Assembly: GCA_036258055.1 (NCBI GenBank)
Contig: DATAEK010000039.1
Coordinates: forward strand, 1 to 23,027
Direction: 5' to 3'
Length of the DNA: 23,027 nucleotides
DNA from: DATAEK01 sp036258055
GTDB taxonomy: Bacteria > Acidobacteriota > Vicinamibacteria > Vicinamibacterales > 2-12-FULL-66-21
Shown: in pieces, positions 14,206 through 21,733 of the stretch
How the letters are laid out: each line of letters begins with the position of its first letter
Numbering within the stretch: position 1 is the stretch's first letter
Made by a program: the position numbers and the translations under genes
Notes under the pieces: model-generated
Database searches by the model: none
Told to the model about the DNA's origin: nothing
What the model saw: the letters and a program-made list of their open reading frames with translations, nothing else

Positions 14206-15704
14206 GCGCGCCGCCGCGCTTCGAGATGCGTGGCGTGCGGAAGTCATTCGGCGCGACGGTTGCGCTCGACCGTGTCGATCTGGCGGTTCGCGCTGGTGAA
14301 GTCTGCGCGCTCGTCGGTCAGAACGGTGCTGGCAAGAGCACGCTCATGGCAATCCTGGCCGGCGCGCTTCGTCCCGACGCCGGCAGCATGACCGTCGAAG
14401 GCCGATCCTACGCGCCACGCGACCCGCTCGACGCGCGTCTGGCGGGCGTGGCCATGATTTACCAGGAGCTCTCGCTTGCGCCGCACCTGTCGATCATGGA
14501 GAACATCGCGCTCGGGGTCGAGCCGTCACGATTCGGCGTGGTGCTGCGCGACGAGCTTCGATCGAAGGCCGTCCGCGCGCTGCAGGAACTCGGTCACCCG
14601 GAACTGGATCCGTCGGCGATCGTCGGACGGCTGTCGCCCGCTGCCCAACAGCTCGTCGAAATCGCGCGCGCCCTTGCCACCGGTTGCCAGGTGCTGATCC
14701 TCGACGAGCCCACCAGCAGCCTGGCGCACGACGACGTTCAGCGGCTGTTCAGTCTGATCGCGCACTTGAGGGCCCGAGGCCACGCGATCGTCTACATCTC
14801 GCACTTCCTCGAAGAGGTGCAGGCGGTCTCTGATCGCGTCGTGGTCCTTCGCGACGGCAGGAACGCTGGCGAGCTCGCAACCGCCGGCATGACGGCCACC
14901 ACCGTCGTCGAGCTGATGGTCGGCCGAACGCTCGAGGACATGTATCCGCACAGCGATCGATCGGCGGGCGAACCGATCCTCGAGCTCGATGACCTGATGC
15001 CGGGCGAGGCAACACTGACGCTGCATCGCGGCGAAATCGTGGGTATCGCCGGGCTGCTCGGCGCAGGACGTACCCGGCTGCTCAGATCGATCTTCGGCCT
15101 GGAGCCGATTCGCAGCGGTCGTGTCCGCGTCGGTGTCTACACCGGACCGGCAGCGCCGGACTCGAGATGGCGTCAGGGCATGGGCATGCTGAGCGAGGAT
15201 CGTACTGGCGAGGGCCTCGCCGTGGGCCTGTCAGTTGCGGACAACCTCACGATGTCGCATCTCGACGGGCTGGGCCCGGGGTTCACGGTTCTGCCGGCCC
15301 GCCAGAACGCTGCAGCGCGGACGTGGATCGATCGTCTCGCGATCCGCTGCGCGGGCCCGCGGCAAACGATCGCGCAGCTCTCGGGAGGCAACCAGCAGAA
15401 GGTCGCCGTCGGACGGCTGCTGCACCACGACGTAGACGTGCTCGTCCTCGACGAGCCCACACGCGGCATCGACGTGAGCAGCAAGGCGCAGATCTACGCG
15501 CTCATCGACCGGCTCGTGTCCGCGCCCGCTGACCGGCGTCCGCGTGCCGTGCTGCTCGTGAGCAGCTACCTGCCCGAGTTGATCGGCGTCTGCGATCGCA
15601 TCGCGGTCATGTGCCGCGGCCGCCTCGGGCCCGCACGCCCGGCCTCGAGCTGGACGGAACACGCGCTGTTGATGGAAGCGTCCGGCGCGCGCGCAGCCTC
15701 ATGA
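14190..15704 (+). CDS. Sugar ABC transporter ATP-binding protein with two ATPase domains (RbsA/MglA-like)
   Basis: This 504-aa fusion of two nucleotide-binding domains powers the importer. Domain 1 has Walker A GQNGAGKST (43-51), signature LSPAAQQ (148-154) and Walker B LILDEPT (169-175). Domain 2 has a degenerate Walker A GLLGAGRTR (288-296), signature LSGGNQQK (397-404) and Walker B LVLDEPTRGID (418-428). The degenerate second Walker A is normal for RbsA/MglA proteins. The start ATG 14190 lies 16 nt inside the end of the binding-protein gene, and the end overlaps the permease gene by ATGA, so the three are one unit. It has no strong ribosome-binding site of its own, consistent with coupled translation. 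Confidence 0.93.
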   Translation: MAETVSAPPRFEMRGVRKSFGATVALDRVDLAVRAGEVCALVGQNGAGKSTLMAILAGALRPDAGSMTVEGRSYAPRDPLDARLAGVAMIYQELSLAPHLSIMENIALGVEPSRFGVVLRDELRSKAVRALQELGHPELDPSAIVGRLSPAAQQLVEIARALATGCQVLILDEPTSSLAHDDVQRLFSLIAHLRARGHAIVYISHFLEEVQAVSDRVVVLRDGRNAGELATAGMTATTVVELMVGRTLEDMYPHSDRSAGEPILELDDLMPGEATLTLHRGEIVGIAGLLGAGRTRLLRSIFGLEPIRSGRVRVGVYTGPAAPDSRWRQGMGMLSEDRTGEGLAVGLSVADNLTMSHLDGLGPGFTVLPARQNAAARTWIDRLAIRCAGPRQTIAQLSGGNQQKVAVGRLLHHDVDVLVLDEPTRGIDVSSKAQIYALIDRLVSAPADRRPRAVLLVSSYLPELIGVCDRIAVMCRGRLGPARPASSWTEHALLMEASGARAAS

Positions 15705-16654
15705 CGCTGCGGGGGCTCCTCGGCGAAAGCGGCGTCCTGGCCGGCCTCGTGCTCGTGGCGCTGGTCTTCGGCCTGTTGATCGGACCGCAGTTCTTCCGCG
15801 CTGGGAACCTCGAGCTGATGGCGCGGCAGACGGCCATCGTGTGCGTCGCCGCGTTCGGTATGACGCTGGTGATCGTCTCGGGCGGCATCGATCTCTCGGT
15901 GGGGTCGATCATCGCGCTGAGCACCGTGATTGCCGCGCTCGTCTTGCGCCGGGACGCCGGTCCGGGTGTCGCGGCGCTGGCCGCAATCGGCGGGGCAGCG
16001 TTGTGCGGAGCCGTCAACGGTCTCCTGGTCACGCGGCTCAAGGTCGTGCCGTTCATCGTCACGCTGGGGACGATGCTGCTCGTGCGCGGTGCGGCGAAAG
16101 GACTGGCCGACGAACGCCGGATCGAAGCGCCGATCACCTGGTTGAACAGCCTGCTGCGGACCGCGCGAGACGGGAGCGGGTTTCTGGTACCGGTAGGGAT
16201 CTGGATCACGATCGTGCTCGCATTGATCGTCGCGGGGATCCTGCGCTACACGCGGTTCGGCCGGCAGATCTTCGCGATCGGTTCGAACGAACGTACCGCC
16301 AGGCTCTGCGGCGTGCGCGTCGAACGATGCAAGCTGGCGGTGTACTCGTTGGCTGCGGCGCTGGCGGGCGTCGCAGGTGTGCTGGAATTCTCCCGGTTGT
16401 CGGTTGGCGACCCGACAGTCGCGGTGGGGCTCGAGCTCGACGTGATCGCCGCGGTGATCATCGGCGGCGGCAGTCTCGCGGGAGGCAAGGGCAGCGTCGC
16501 CGGCACGCTCGGCGGCGCGGCAATCATGGCCGTCATCCAGATCGGCTGCTCGCAGCAGGGGTTGCCGAATTGGGTACAGCAGATCGTCACGGGAACCATC
16601 ATCGTGCTGGCGGTCGGACTCGACCGCTTCCGGGAATCGTTGCGCGCAGCCTGA
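15701..16654 (+). CDS. Sugar ABC transporter permease (RbsC-like)
   Basis: This 317-aa inner-membrane protein has about eight to ten hydrophobic segments. It carries the family motif GGIDLSVGS followed by a membrane helix, GAVNGLLVTRLKVVPFIVTLGTMLLVRG, the cytoplasmic EAA-like loop TRFGRQIFAIGSNERTARLCGV, and the C-terminal GGGSLAGGKGSVAGTLGGA. It is the only permease gene in the operon, so the pore should be a homodimer. The start overlaps the ATPase stop (ATGA 15701-15704). It is followed after 7 nt by the fuconate dehydratase gene. Confidence 0.93.
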   Translation: MTLRGLLGESGVLAGLVLVALVFGLLIGPQFFRAGNLELMARQTAIVCVAAFGMTLVIVSGGIDLSVGSIIALSTVIAALVLRRDAGPGVAALAAIGGAALCGAVNGLLVTRLKVVPFIVTLGTMLLVRGAAKGLADERRIEAPITWLNSLLRTARDGSGFLVPVGIWITIVLALIVAGILRYTRFGRQIFAIGSNERTARLCGVRVERCKLAVYSLAAALAGVAGVLEFSRLSVGDPTVAVGLELDVIAAVIIGGGSLAGGKGSVAGTLGGAAIMAVIQIGCSQQGLPNWVQQIVTGTIIVLAVGLDRFRESLRAA

Positions 16655-16661
16655 GGCGCTC

Positions 16662-17990
16662 ATGAGCAGAACGATTCGCACGCTCGACGTCATCGATCTC
16701 CGGTTTCCCACGTCGCGAACGCAGGCGGGCACCGACGCGGTCCACGTCGATCCCGACTACTCCGCGGCGTACGTCATCCTGCGCACCGACGATGGCCTCG
16801 AAGGCCACGGGCTGACGTTTACCATCGGCCGCGGCACCGAGATCTGCGTCGCCGCCATCGGGGCCCTCAGTCATCTCGTGACCGGCCTGAGGCTCGACGA
16901 GATCACCTCGAACTTCGCGGGCTTCTGGCGCAGCCTCGCCTCAGATTCGCAGCTTCGATGGCTTGGACCTGAGAAGGGGGTCATCCACCTGGCGCTTGCC
17001 GCGATCGTCAACGCCGTGTGGGATCTCTACGCGAAGTCCGAGCGCCGGCCGCTCTGGAAGCTGCTGTCCGACATGCCGCCGAAGCAGCTCGTGTCGTGCA
17101 TCGACTTCCGCTATATCACCGACGCGCTCGGTCCGGACGAGGCGGTCGATATCCTCGAACGCCTCGTACCAACGAAGGCGGATCGCGAACGCGATCTTCT
17201 GGCGCGCGGGTATCCCGCGTACACGACGTCGGTCGGGTGGATGGGTTACGGCGACGACGCGATCAGAGACCTGTGCCGTCAGGCGATCGCCGACGGCTGG
17301 ACGCATTTCAAGGTCAAGGTTGGCGGACGGCCCGAAGACGATCGCCGGCGCGTCGAACTGGTCCGAGACGCGATCGGCCCGATGCGAAAGCTGATGATCG
17401 ATGCGAATCAGCAGTGGGACGTGCGGGAGGCGATCGATCGCGTGCGCTCGCTCGCGGATCTGGATCCGTGGTGGATCGAAGAGCCGACGAGCCCTGACGA
17501 CGTCCTCGGCCATGCCACGATCGCGCGAGCCGTGCGGCCGATTGGCGTTGCCACCGGGGAACACTGCGCCAACCGAATCGTGTTCAAACAGCTGCTGCAA
17601 GCCAGGGCCATCGATTTCTGCCAGATCGACAGCTGCCGTCTTGGTGGCGTGAACGAAAACCTCGCCGTGATGCTGATGGCCGCAAAGTTCGACGTGCCTG
17701 TGTGCCCGCACGCAGGCGGCGTCGGGCTCTGCGAGTACGTCCAGCACCTCTCGATGTTCGACTACATCGCGGTGAGCGGAACCATGGAGGGCCGGGTGAT
17801 CGAGTACGTGGATCACCTGCACGAGCACTTCGAAGATCCGGTGACGATCTGGCGCGGGCGCTATATGCCGCCGGTGAAACCGGGCTATAGCATTACGATT
17901 CGCGAGGCCTCGCGATCGGCGTTTCGCTTTCCGGATGGGCCGGTCTGGACGGCCGAGCGGGCGGAGCGGGGCATGCGCGCTGGATCGTGA
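16662..17990 (+). CDS. fucD: L-fuconate dehydratase (enolase superfamily)
   Basis: This 442-aa enzyme dehydrates L-fuconate to 2-keto-3-deoxy-L-fuconate. The length and active site fit the mandelate-racemase-group fuconate dehydratases: Lys217 and Lys219 (THFKVKVGG), metal ligands Asp247 (LMIDANQ), Glu273 (WWIEEPTSPDD) and Glu300 (ATGEHCANR), Asp323 (CQIDSCRLGG) and His350 (CPHAGGVGLCEYVQH). From memory these fall one residue before the numbers reported for Xanthomonas FucD. The N-terminal capping domain has the typical VDPDYSAAYVIL stretch. It starts at ATG 16662 with GAGGCG just upstream. This is the most substrate-specific gene in the operon and the main reason to call the pathway L-fucose rather than L-rhamnose. 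Confidence 0.92.
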   Translation: MSRTIRTLDVIDLRFPTSRTQAGTDAVHVDPDYSAAYVILRTDDGLEGHGLTFTIGRGTEICVAAIGALSHLVTGLRLDEITSNFAGFWRSLASDSQLRWLGPEKGVIHLALAAIVNAVWDLYAKSERRPLWKLLSDMPPKQLVSCIDFRYITDALGPDEAVDILERLVPTKADRERDLLARGYPAYTTSVGWMGYGDDAIRDLCRQAIADGWTHFKVKVGGRPEDDRRRVELVRDAIGPMRKLMIDANQQWDVREAIDRVRSLADLDPWWIEEPTSPDDVLGHATIARAVRPIGVATGEHCANRIVFKQLLQARAIDFCQIDSCRLGGVNENLAVMLMAAKFDVPVCPHAGGVGLCEYVQHLSMFDYIAVSGTMEGRVIEYVDHLHEHFEDPVTIWRGRYMPPVKPGYSITIREASRSAFRFPDGPVWTAERAERGMRAGS

Positions 17991-18116
17991 CCAAAAAAAC
18001 GCGGGAAATTGCGCGCCGATTGTGGCCCTTGGATGGAGTTTTGGCTTGGTGACGACCATCGTTCGTGATTTCATGGAACGCATCGTGGCGCCCCCAAACG
18101 CTGCCGGGAAAGCCGC
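17991..18116 (+). other. 126-nt gap between the fucose operon and apbE
   Basis: No gene or clear terminator is seen. It has an A7 run at 17993-17999 and a small frame (GTG 18049 to TGA 18120) that overlaps the apbE start by ATGA but has no protein-like features. A promoter for apbE could lie here, but no good hexamers stand out, so read-through from the operon is equally possible. Confidence 0.35.
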
Positions 18117-19112
18117 ATGACCGTCAGACGACGTGACCTGTTCGCCCTGGATTTCTCGCGGCGGTCGGCGCCGGCGGCGAGCTGGCTTCGGGTCCATCGC
18201 ACGGCGATGGCGTGCCGCTTCGAGGTGACGCTGCCACCGGCGGAAGCCAGTCAGGTCGACGCCGCGCGCGAAGCGCTCAACGAGGCGGATCGGATCGAAG
18301 CGCTCCTGACGGTGTTCCGCGACACGAGCGAGGCCTCGCGGCTGAATCGCGAGGGCGCGGGTGCGGGCGCTCGCACGATTCCGGAGGTCTTCGATCTCCT
18401 GCAACGCTGCGCACGGCTGCATGCGGAGACCGGTGGCGCATTCGACGTCACGTCCACGCCGCTCAGCCGCACGTGGGGCTTCCTGCGCCGCGAGGGACGC
18501 GTACCGAGAGGCGAAGAAATCGACGCGGCGCGCGCGCTCGTCGGCCTCGATCGCGTGGCGCTCGATCCGCTGGCCCTGACCGTGCGCTTTGCGGCGCCGG
18601 GTATGGCGCTGAATTTCGGCGCGATCGGTAAAGGCTACGCCGTCGATCGTATGGGCGGCCTGTTGCGCGCGCGAACGGTGCGACACGCGCTCGTGTCCGC
18701 CGGCGGAAGCAGCGTTCTCGCCGTCGGCGGTCACGGACGCGGCTGGCCAATCGATATCCGATCCTCGCGCGTGCGCTCCGGCCGGATCGCGCGTATCTAT
18801 CTGCGCGACGGCGCGCTCGGCACGAGCGGCGCGGGCGAGCAGTTCGTCGTCGTCGACGGTACGCGATACGGGCACGTCATTGATCCGCGCACGGGCTGGC
18901 CCACGCGCGGCGTGGTCAGCGCGAGCGTCATCACCGGAGACGCCACGCGGGCCGACGCCCTGTCCACAGCGTTCCTGATCGGCGGACCGGATCTCGCCCG
19001 GCGCTACTGCGACGCGCACCCGGAGACGATGGCGCTGCTGCTCGGCGAGGCGCACGGGGCGCTCGAAGTGTTTGGCCGGTTCTCCGGCGTCACGGTCGTC
19101 CGCAGCCGGTAG
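18117..19112 (+). CDS. apbE: ApbE-like FAD:protein FMN transferase
   Basis: This 331-aa protein belongs to the ApbE family, which attaches FMN covalently to Ser/Thr of target flavoproteins using FAD and Mg2+. Motifs are in family order: FEVTL near the N-terminus, GGAFDVT (106-112), MALNFGAIGKGYAVD (163-177), HALVSAGGSS (190-199), LGTSGAGEQF (234-243), HVIDPRTGWP (253-262) and the Mg-binding ADALST with Asp280 and Thr284. Most ApbE proteins are exported lipoproteins, but here the N-terminus (MTVRRRDLFALDF) has two or more Arg with no hydrophobic core and no lipobox, so the protein may stay in the cytoplasm. No covalent-FMN target domain is visible in the window. It lies 119 nt before the exported Gfo/Idh gene. 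Confidence 0.9.
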   Translation: MTVRRRDLFALDFSRRSAPAASWLRVHRTAMACRFEVTLPPAEASQVDAAREALNEADRIEALLTVFRDTSEASRLNREGAGAGARTIPEVFDLLQRCARLHAETGGAFDVTSTPLSRTWGFLRREGRVPRGEEIDAARALVGLDRVALDPLALTVRFAAPGMALNFGAIGKGYAVDRMGGLLRARTVRHALVSAGGSSVLAVGGHGRGWPIDIRSSRVRSGRIARIYLRDGALGTSGAGEQFVVVDGTRYGHVIDPRTGWPTRGVVSASVITGDATRADALSTAFLIGGPDLARRYCDAHPETMALLLGEAHGALEVFGRFSGVTVVRSR

Positions 19113-19126
19113 CGGGCGATCAGAGT

Positions 19127-19197
19127 TGGTTCTAGGGTTCCCGGTTCTAGGGGTTCTCGGTTCTACGTTCTCGGTTCAACTGGTTCCAAGGTTCGAG
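19127..19197. repeat. Degenerate GGTTCTAnGG repeat array 1
   Basis: About seven imperfect units of the type GGTTCTAGG/GGTTCTCGG/GGTTCAACT lie between apbE and the next gene, including two CTAG tetranucleotides. The same pattern appears at 22931-22960 beside the insertion sequence. It does not look coding. Confidence 0.75.
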
Positions 19198-19231
19198 GCG
19201 AGGTCAACTTTCATCGAGCGGAGCATCCTCT

Positions 19232-20524
19232 ATGGTTCTCACTCCTGAACAGCGAGAGATCGGACGGCGGTCGTTTCTGAAGGCGCTGTCGGGCACGCCG
19301 GCGCTCGCGATGCTTGGCGCCGCGTCGGCGATGCAGGGGCCAGTGCGCGGGGGGCCGGTGCGAATCGGCTTCATCGGCGTCGGCGGCCAGGGGCGCGCGC
19401 TGCTCGGACGCGTCAATCCCGCCTACGGTCAGGTGCTCGCGATGACCGACATCAACCCCGCCTCGCTTCAGAAGGCGGACGAGATCCTCGCCAAGCGCGG
19501 TCAGCCAGCCGCGCGGCACTACACCGAGTTCAGGGACATGCTCCAGAAGGAGGACATCGAGGCGATCATCACCGCCGTGCCCCTCTGGGCGCACGCGGAC
19601 GTCGTCGTGCCGTGTCTCGAAGCGGGGAAGCATGTCCTCTGCGAGAAGATGATGGCGTGGGACATGGCGGGATGCGAGCGCATGAAGTCAGCCGCCGAGA
19701 AAGCGGGACGAATCCTCGAGATCGGTTACCAGCGCAACTACAACCCGGTCTACGAGGCGGCGTACGAAGGCGTCATCAAGCGCGGACTGCTCGGCGACGT
19801 GTACCATGTGCGGCTGGCGTGGCACCGCAATGGCAACTGGCGCCGCGAGGGAGGTCCCCCCTCGCCCGACTACGATCCGTCACGCTGGGGCTACCCGACG
19901 TTCGATCACCTCTGGAACTGGCGGCTCTACTGGAAGTATTCGCGTGGCCTCTTCGCGGAGCTGTGCAGCCATCAGCTGAATGCCACCAACTGGTTCATGG
20001 GCTCCGCGCCGACCGGCGTGCAGGCCGCCGGCGGCGTCTACCGGTTCAAGGACCACGGGCGCGAAGCGCACGATCACATCTACGCGATCTTCGACTACCC
20101 GGGCGGCCTGACCGCGACGTTCACCTCGATCGAGTCGAACGCGTTCGACCAGCGCTATGAAGCGTTCTATGGCACGAAGGGCTCGCTCATCATGTACAAC
20201 GAGAGCGAGGCGCTGCTCTTCAGCGAAGGAAACGACGAGAACCCTCGACCGACCAGCGTCGAAGTGACGCGGACGCCCGGCGGTGCGGCCGTCGACGCGT
20301 CAGAGACGAAGCCGGCGAATTCCGCCGCGGCGGCAACGTCAGTGGGCGGGGGAGCTCCAAACCTCGGTCTGACGGCCGGCGAGCACGAGATCTCGCGGTT
20401 CTGCTCGGCGATCCGCACCGGTCAGCCGATCGCCTGCGGTCCCGATCGCGCCATGGACTCCGCCCGTGCGTGCATCGCGGCAACGGAAGCGGCGATCAAG
20501 TTCGAGAAATCGAAGAGTACGTAG
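19232..20524 (+). CDS. Tat-exported Gfo/Idh/MocA family oxidoreductase
   Basis: This 430-aa protein has a twin-arginine signal (GRRSFLKALSG, 11-21; Ala-rich core to residue 34), then a Rossmann domain VRIGFIGVGGQGRALL (43-58). The usual EKP is CEKMMAW (Glu138-Lys139-Met140), keeping the catalytic-type Lys. A long central region (YQRNYNPVY, then WHRNGNWRR) and the loop ELCSHQLN follow. ATG 19232 is preceded by GAGCGGAG at a suitable distance. Tat export lets such proteins carry a pre-bound NAD(P), as known for glucose-fructose oxidoreductase; GH109-type NAD-dependent glycosidases are another exported branch of the same fold. Whether this one is a redox enzyme or a glycosidase cannot be decided here. 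Confidence 0.87.
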   Translation: MVLTPEQREIGRRSFLKALSGTPALAMLGAASAMQGPVRGGPVRIGFIGVGGQGRALLGRVNPAYGQVLAMTDINPASLQKADEILAKRGQPAARHYTEFRDMLQKEDIEAIITAVPLWAHADVVVPCLEAGKHVLCEKMMAWDMAGCERMKSAAEKAGRILEIGYQRNYNPVYEAAYEGVIKRGLLGDVYHVRLAWHRNGNWRREGGPPSPDYDPSRWGYPTFDHLWNWRLYWKYSRGLFAELCSHQLNATNWFMGSAPTGVQAAGGVYRFKDHGREAHDHIYAIFDYPGGLTATFTSIESNAFDQRYEAFYGTKGSLIMYNESEALLFSEGNDENPRPTSVEVTRTPGGAAVDASETKPANSAAAATSVGGGAPNLGLTAGEHEISRFCSAIRTGQPIACGPDRAMDSARACIAATEAAIKFEKSKST

Positions 20525-20573
20525 TGGCCGGAGGCGGAAGGAGGAGGCAGAAGGGGCGCGCTGTCGGCTCGAA

Positions 20574-21554
20574 TCAGTAGACGTCCAGATCCCGGCCAAC
20601 GACGACCTGGCCCGTGTACGCTGACATTTCGCGCAGCAGTGCAGCCGGGGTCGACCGTTCGGAGTCAACGGCTGGCCGAAGCGACAGCGACGCGTGATAG
20701 AGAATCAGCAGGCGTGGTCTGGCCTTGCTCGCCAATTCGATGAGTTGCGCCGTCGTGGTGTGATACTGCGCGGCGTAGCTCTGGAAATCCGATCGCTTCG
20801 CGAGCCACTCGAGCGTCAGGACCTCGTGAATCAGCACGTCACACCCATTGCACGCATCTATCGTCGCCTGGGTTGGGTTCGTATCTCCTGAGATGACGAT
20901 GCTGCGGTCGGGTGTGTCGAATCGATAGCCGTAACTCTCCATCGCGTGTTTCGTCGCGAACGCGGTCACGGTGACATTGGCATCCTTGTAGATCACTCCC
21001 GCACGGATTTCGTGCGCGTTCACGGCGTGGCCCTCCGGAAACGCCCCGACTTTGTACAACCCCCGATCCTTTGTCCGCGTCTCGAAGTCGGCCTGATACG
21101 CCTCGAGCACATGCTCGGTCATCGCCTTGATTCCGCTGGGACCGTAGACCTCCAGGGGAACACGCCGGCCGATTACCCAGGGCGTCAGGATCAGGTCGGG
21201 ATACCCGACCGTGTGGTCGGAATGCAGATGAGTGGCGAAGACGACGCGCAGATTGACTGGCTCGAGCGCGGCGATTCCTTTGTCGACGGCCGCGGACTTC
21301 GCACGGCGGACGACGCCGGCTCCAAAATCCACGAGGTACGGTGTGCCGTTGACGACGACGGCCGTCGCCGGGCCGGAGCGATCAGGGTCGGCAGGAGGGT
21401 TCCCGGTACCCAGCAGCACGACCTGCGTGTGACTCGGCGCCGCTGCCGGAAGCTGGTCCGGGGCGGCAAAACTCGTCGTGATGAGCCCGATCGCAATGGT
21501 CGCGACGCCAGCCAGAATGCCCGAGGAATTCCACGTAACCAGGTGGTCTCTCAA
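20574..21554 (-). CDS. Secreted metallo-beta-lactamase-fold hydrolase
   Basis: This 326-aa protein begins with a signal peptide (residues 1-30, hydrophobic core GILAGVATIAIGLITTSFAA). The start is TTG 21554; no ATG or GTG lies in frame between the upstream stop and the signal core. The zinc site is clear: THLHSDH (108-114), His203 in ATKHAMESYGYRF, Asp224 in SGDTNP and His287 in LYHAS. This pattern is of the RNase Z/AtsA-like branch, with arylsulfatase, phosphodiesterase or lactonase-type activities possible. It is convergent with the exported Gfo/Idh gene (49-nt purine-rich spacer). The insertion sequence sits 93 nt upstream of its start and may have separated it from its native promoter. 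Confidence 0.87.
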   Translation of the reverse strand: MRDHLVTWNSSGILAGVATIAIGLITTSFAAPDQLPAAAPSHTQVVLLGTGNPPADPDRSGPATAVVVNGTPYLVDFGAGVVRRAKSAAVDKGIAALEPVNLRVVFATHLHSDHTVGYPDLILTPWVIGRRVPLEVYGPSGIKAMTEHVLEAYQADFETRTKDRGLYKVGAFPEGHAVNAHEIRAGVIYKDANVTVTAFATKHAMESYGYRFDTPDRSIVISGDTNPTQATIDACNGCDVLIHEVLTLEWLAKRSDFQSYAAQYHTTTAQLIELASKARPRLLILYHASLSLRPAVDSERSTPAALLREMSAYTGQVVVGRDLDVY

Positions 21555-21643
21555 CAGGCCGATTCTACCAGCGCCTGTTCACGGCGCCCTGGTTCAGCAG
21601 TGAGTTCAAAACCGCGACCCGCCGCCAGCTCTTGAAACGAGCT

Positions 21644-21647
21644 CTAG
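21644..21647. repeat. CTAG target-site duplication, left
   Basis: CTAG directly abuts the left inverted repeat and is repeated at 22931-22934 on the right. A 4-nt CTAG-type duplication is usual for IS5-group elements. Confidence 0.75.
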
Positions 21648-21666
21648 CAGGCCACTGAAAAAGTAA
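21648..21666 (+). repeat. IS left terminal inverted repeat
   Basis: CAGGCCACTGAAAAAGTAA is perfectly complementary to 22912-22930 over 19 bp. The match stops just inside, at CCG versus GGT. Confidence 0.9.
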
Positions 21667-21733
21667 CCGAAAAGGGATCGACACCGCGATCCGCGCGTAC
21701 TACTATGCTCCCCACCACGAAGGGAGCCACCCG

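Noticed and set aside
15566..16732. 388-codon antisense frame over the permease gene
   Set aside because: Its translation is Asp/Arg/Gln-rich and low complexity; the permease on the other strand has clear membrane segments and motifs.
9110..17990. L-rhamnose catabolic operon
   Set aside because: The mutarotase alone would suit rhamnose, but the 442-aa dehydratase has the fuconate dehydratase length and active-site layout. Rhamnose remains a secondary possibility rather than the main call.
17935..18120. Small 61-codon gene ending in an ATGA overlap with apbE
   Set aside because: Half of it overlaps fucD, it has no ribosome-binding site, and its sequence shows no protein-like pattern.
16941..19055. 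704-codon open frame antisense to fucD and apbE
   Set aside because: Both genes on the plus strand have full catalytic motifs in order; the antisense frame gives an Arg/Ala/His-rich translation without domain features and is a by-product of high-GC codon bias.
559..20524. Covalent FMN acceptor motif for ApbE in neighbouring proteins
   Set aside because: D-T-G-like stretches occur in the receptor (for example SDSTGSV) but do not have the spacing of the known D-x-x-S/T-G-A/T acceptor motif, and the TSGAG stretch in ApbE is its own family motif.
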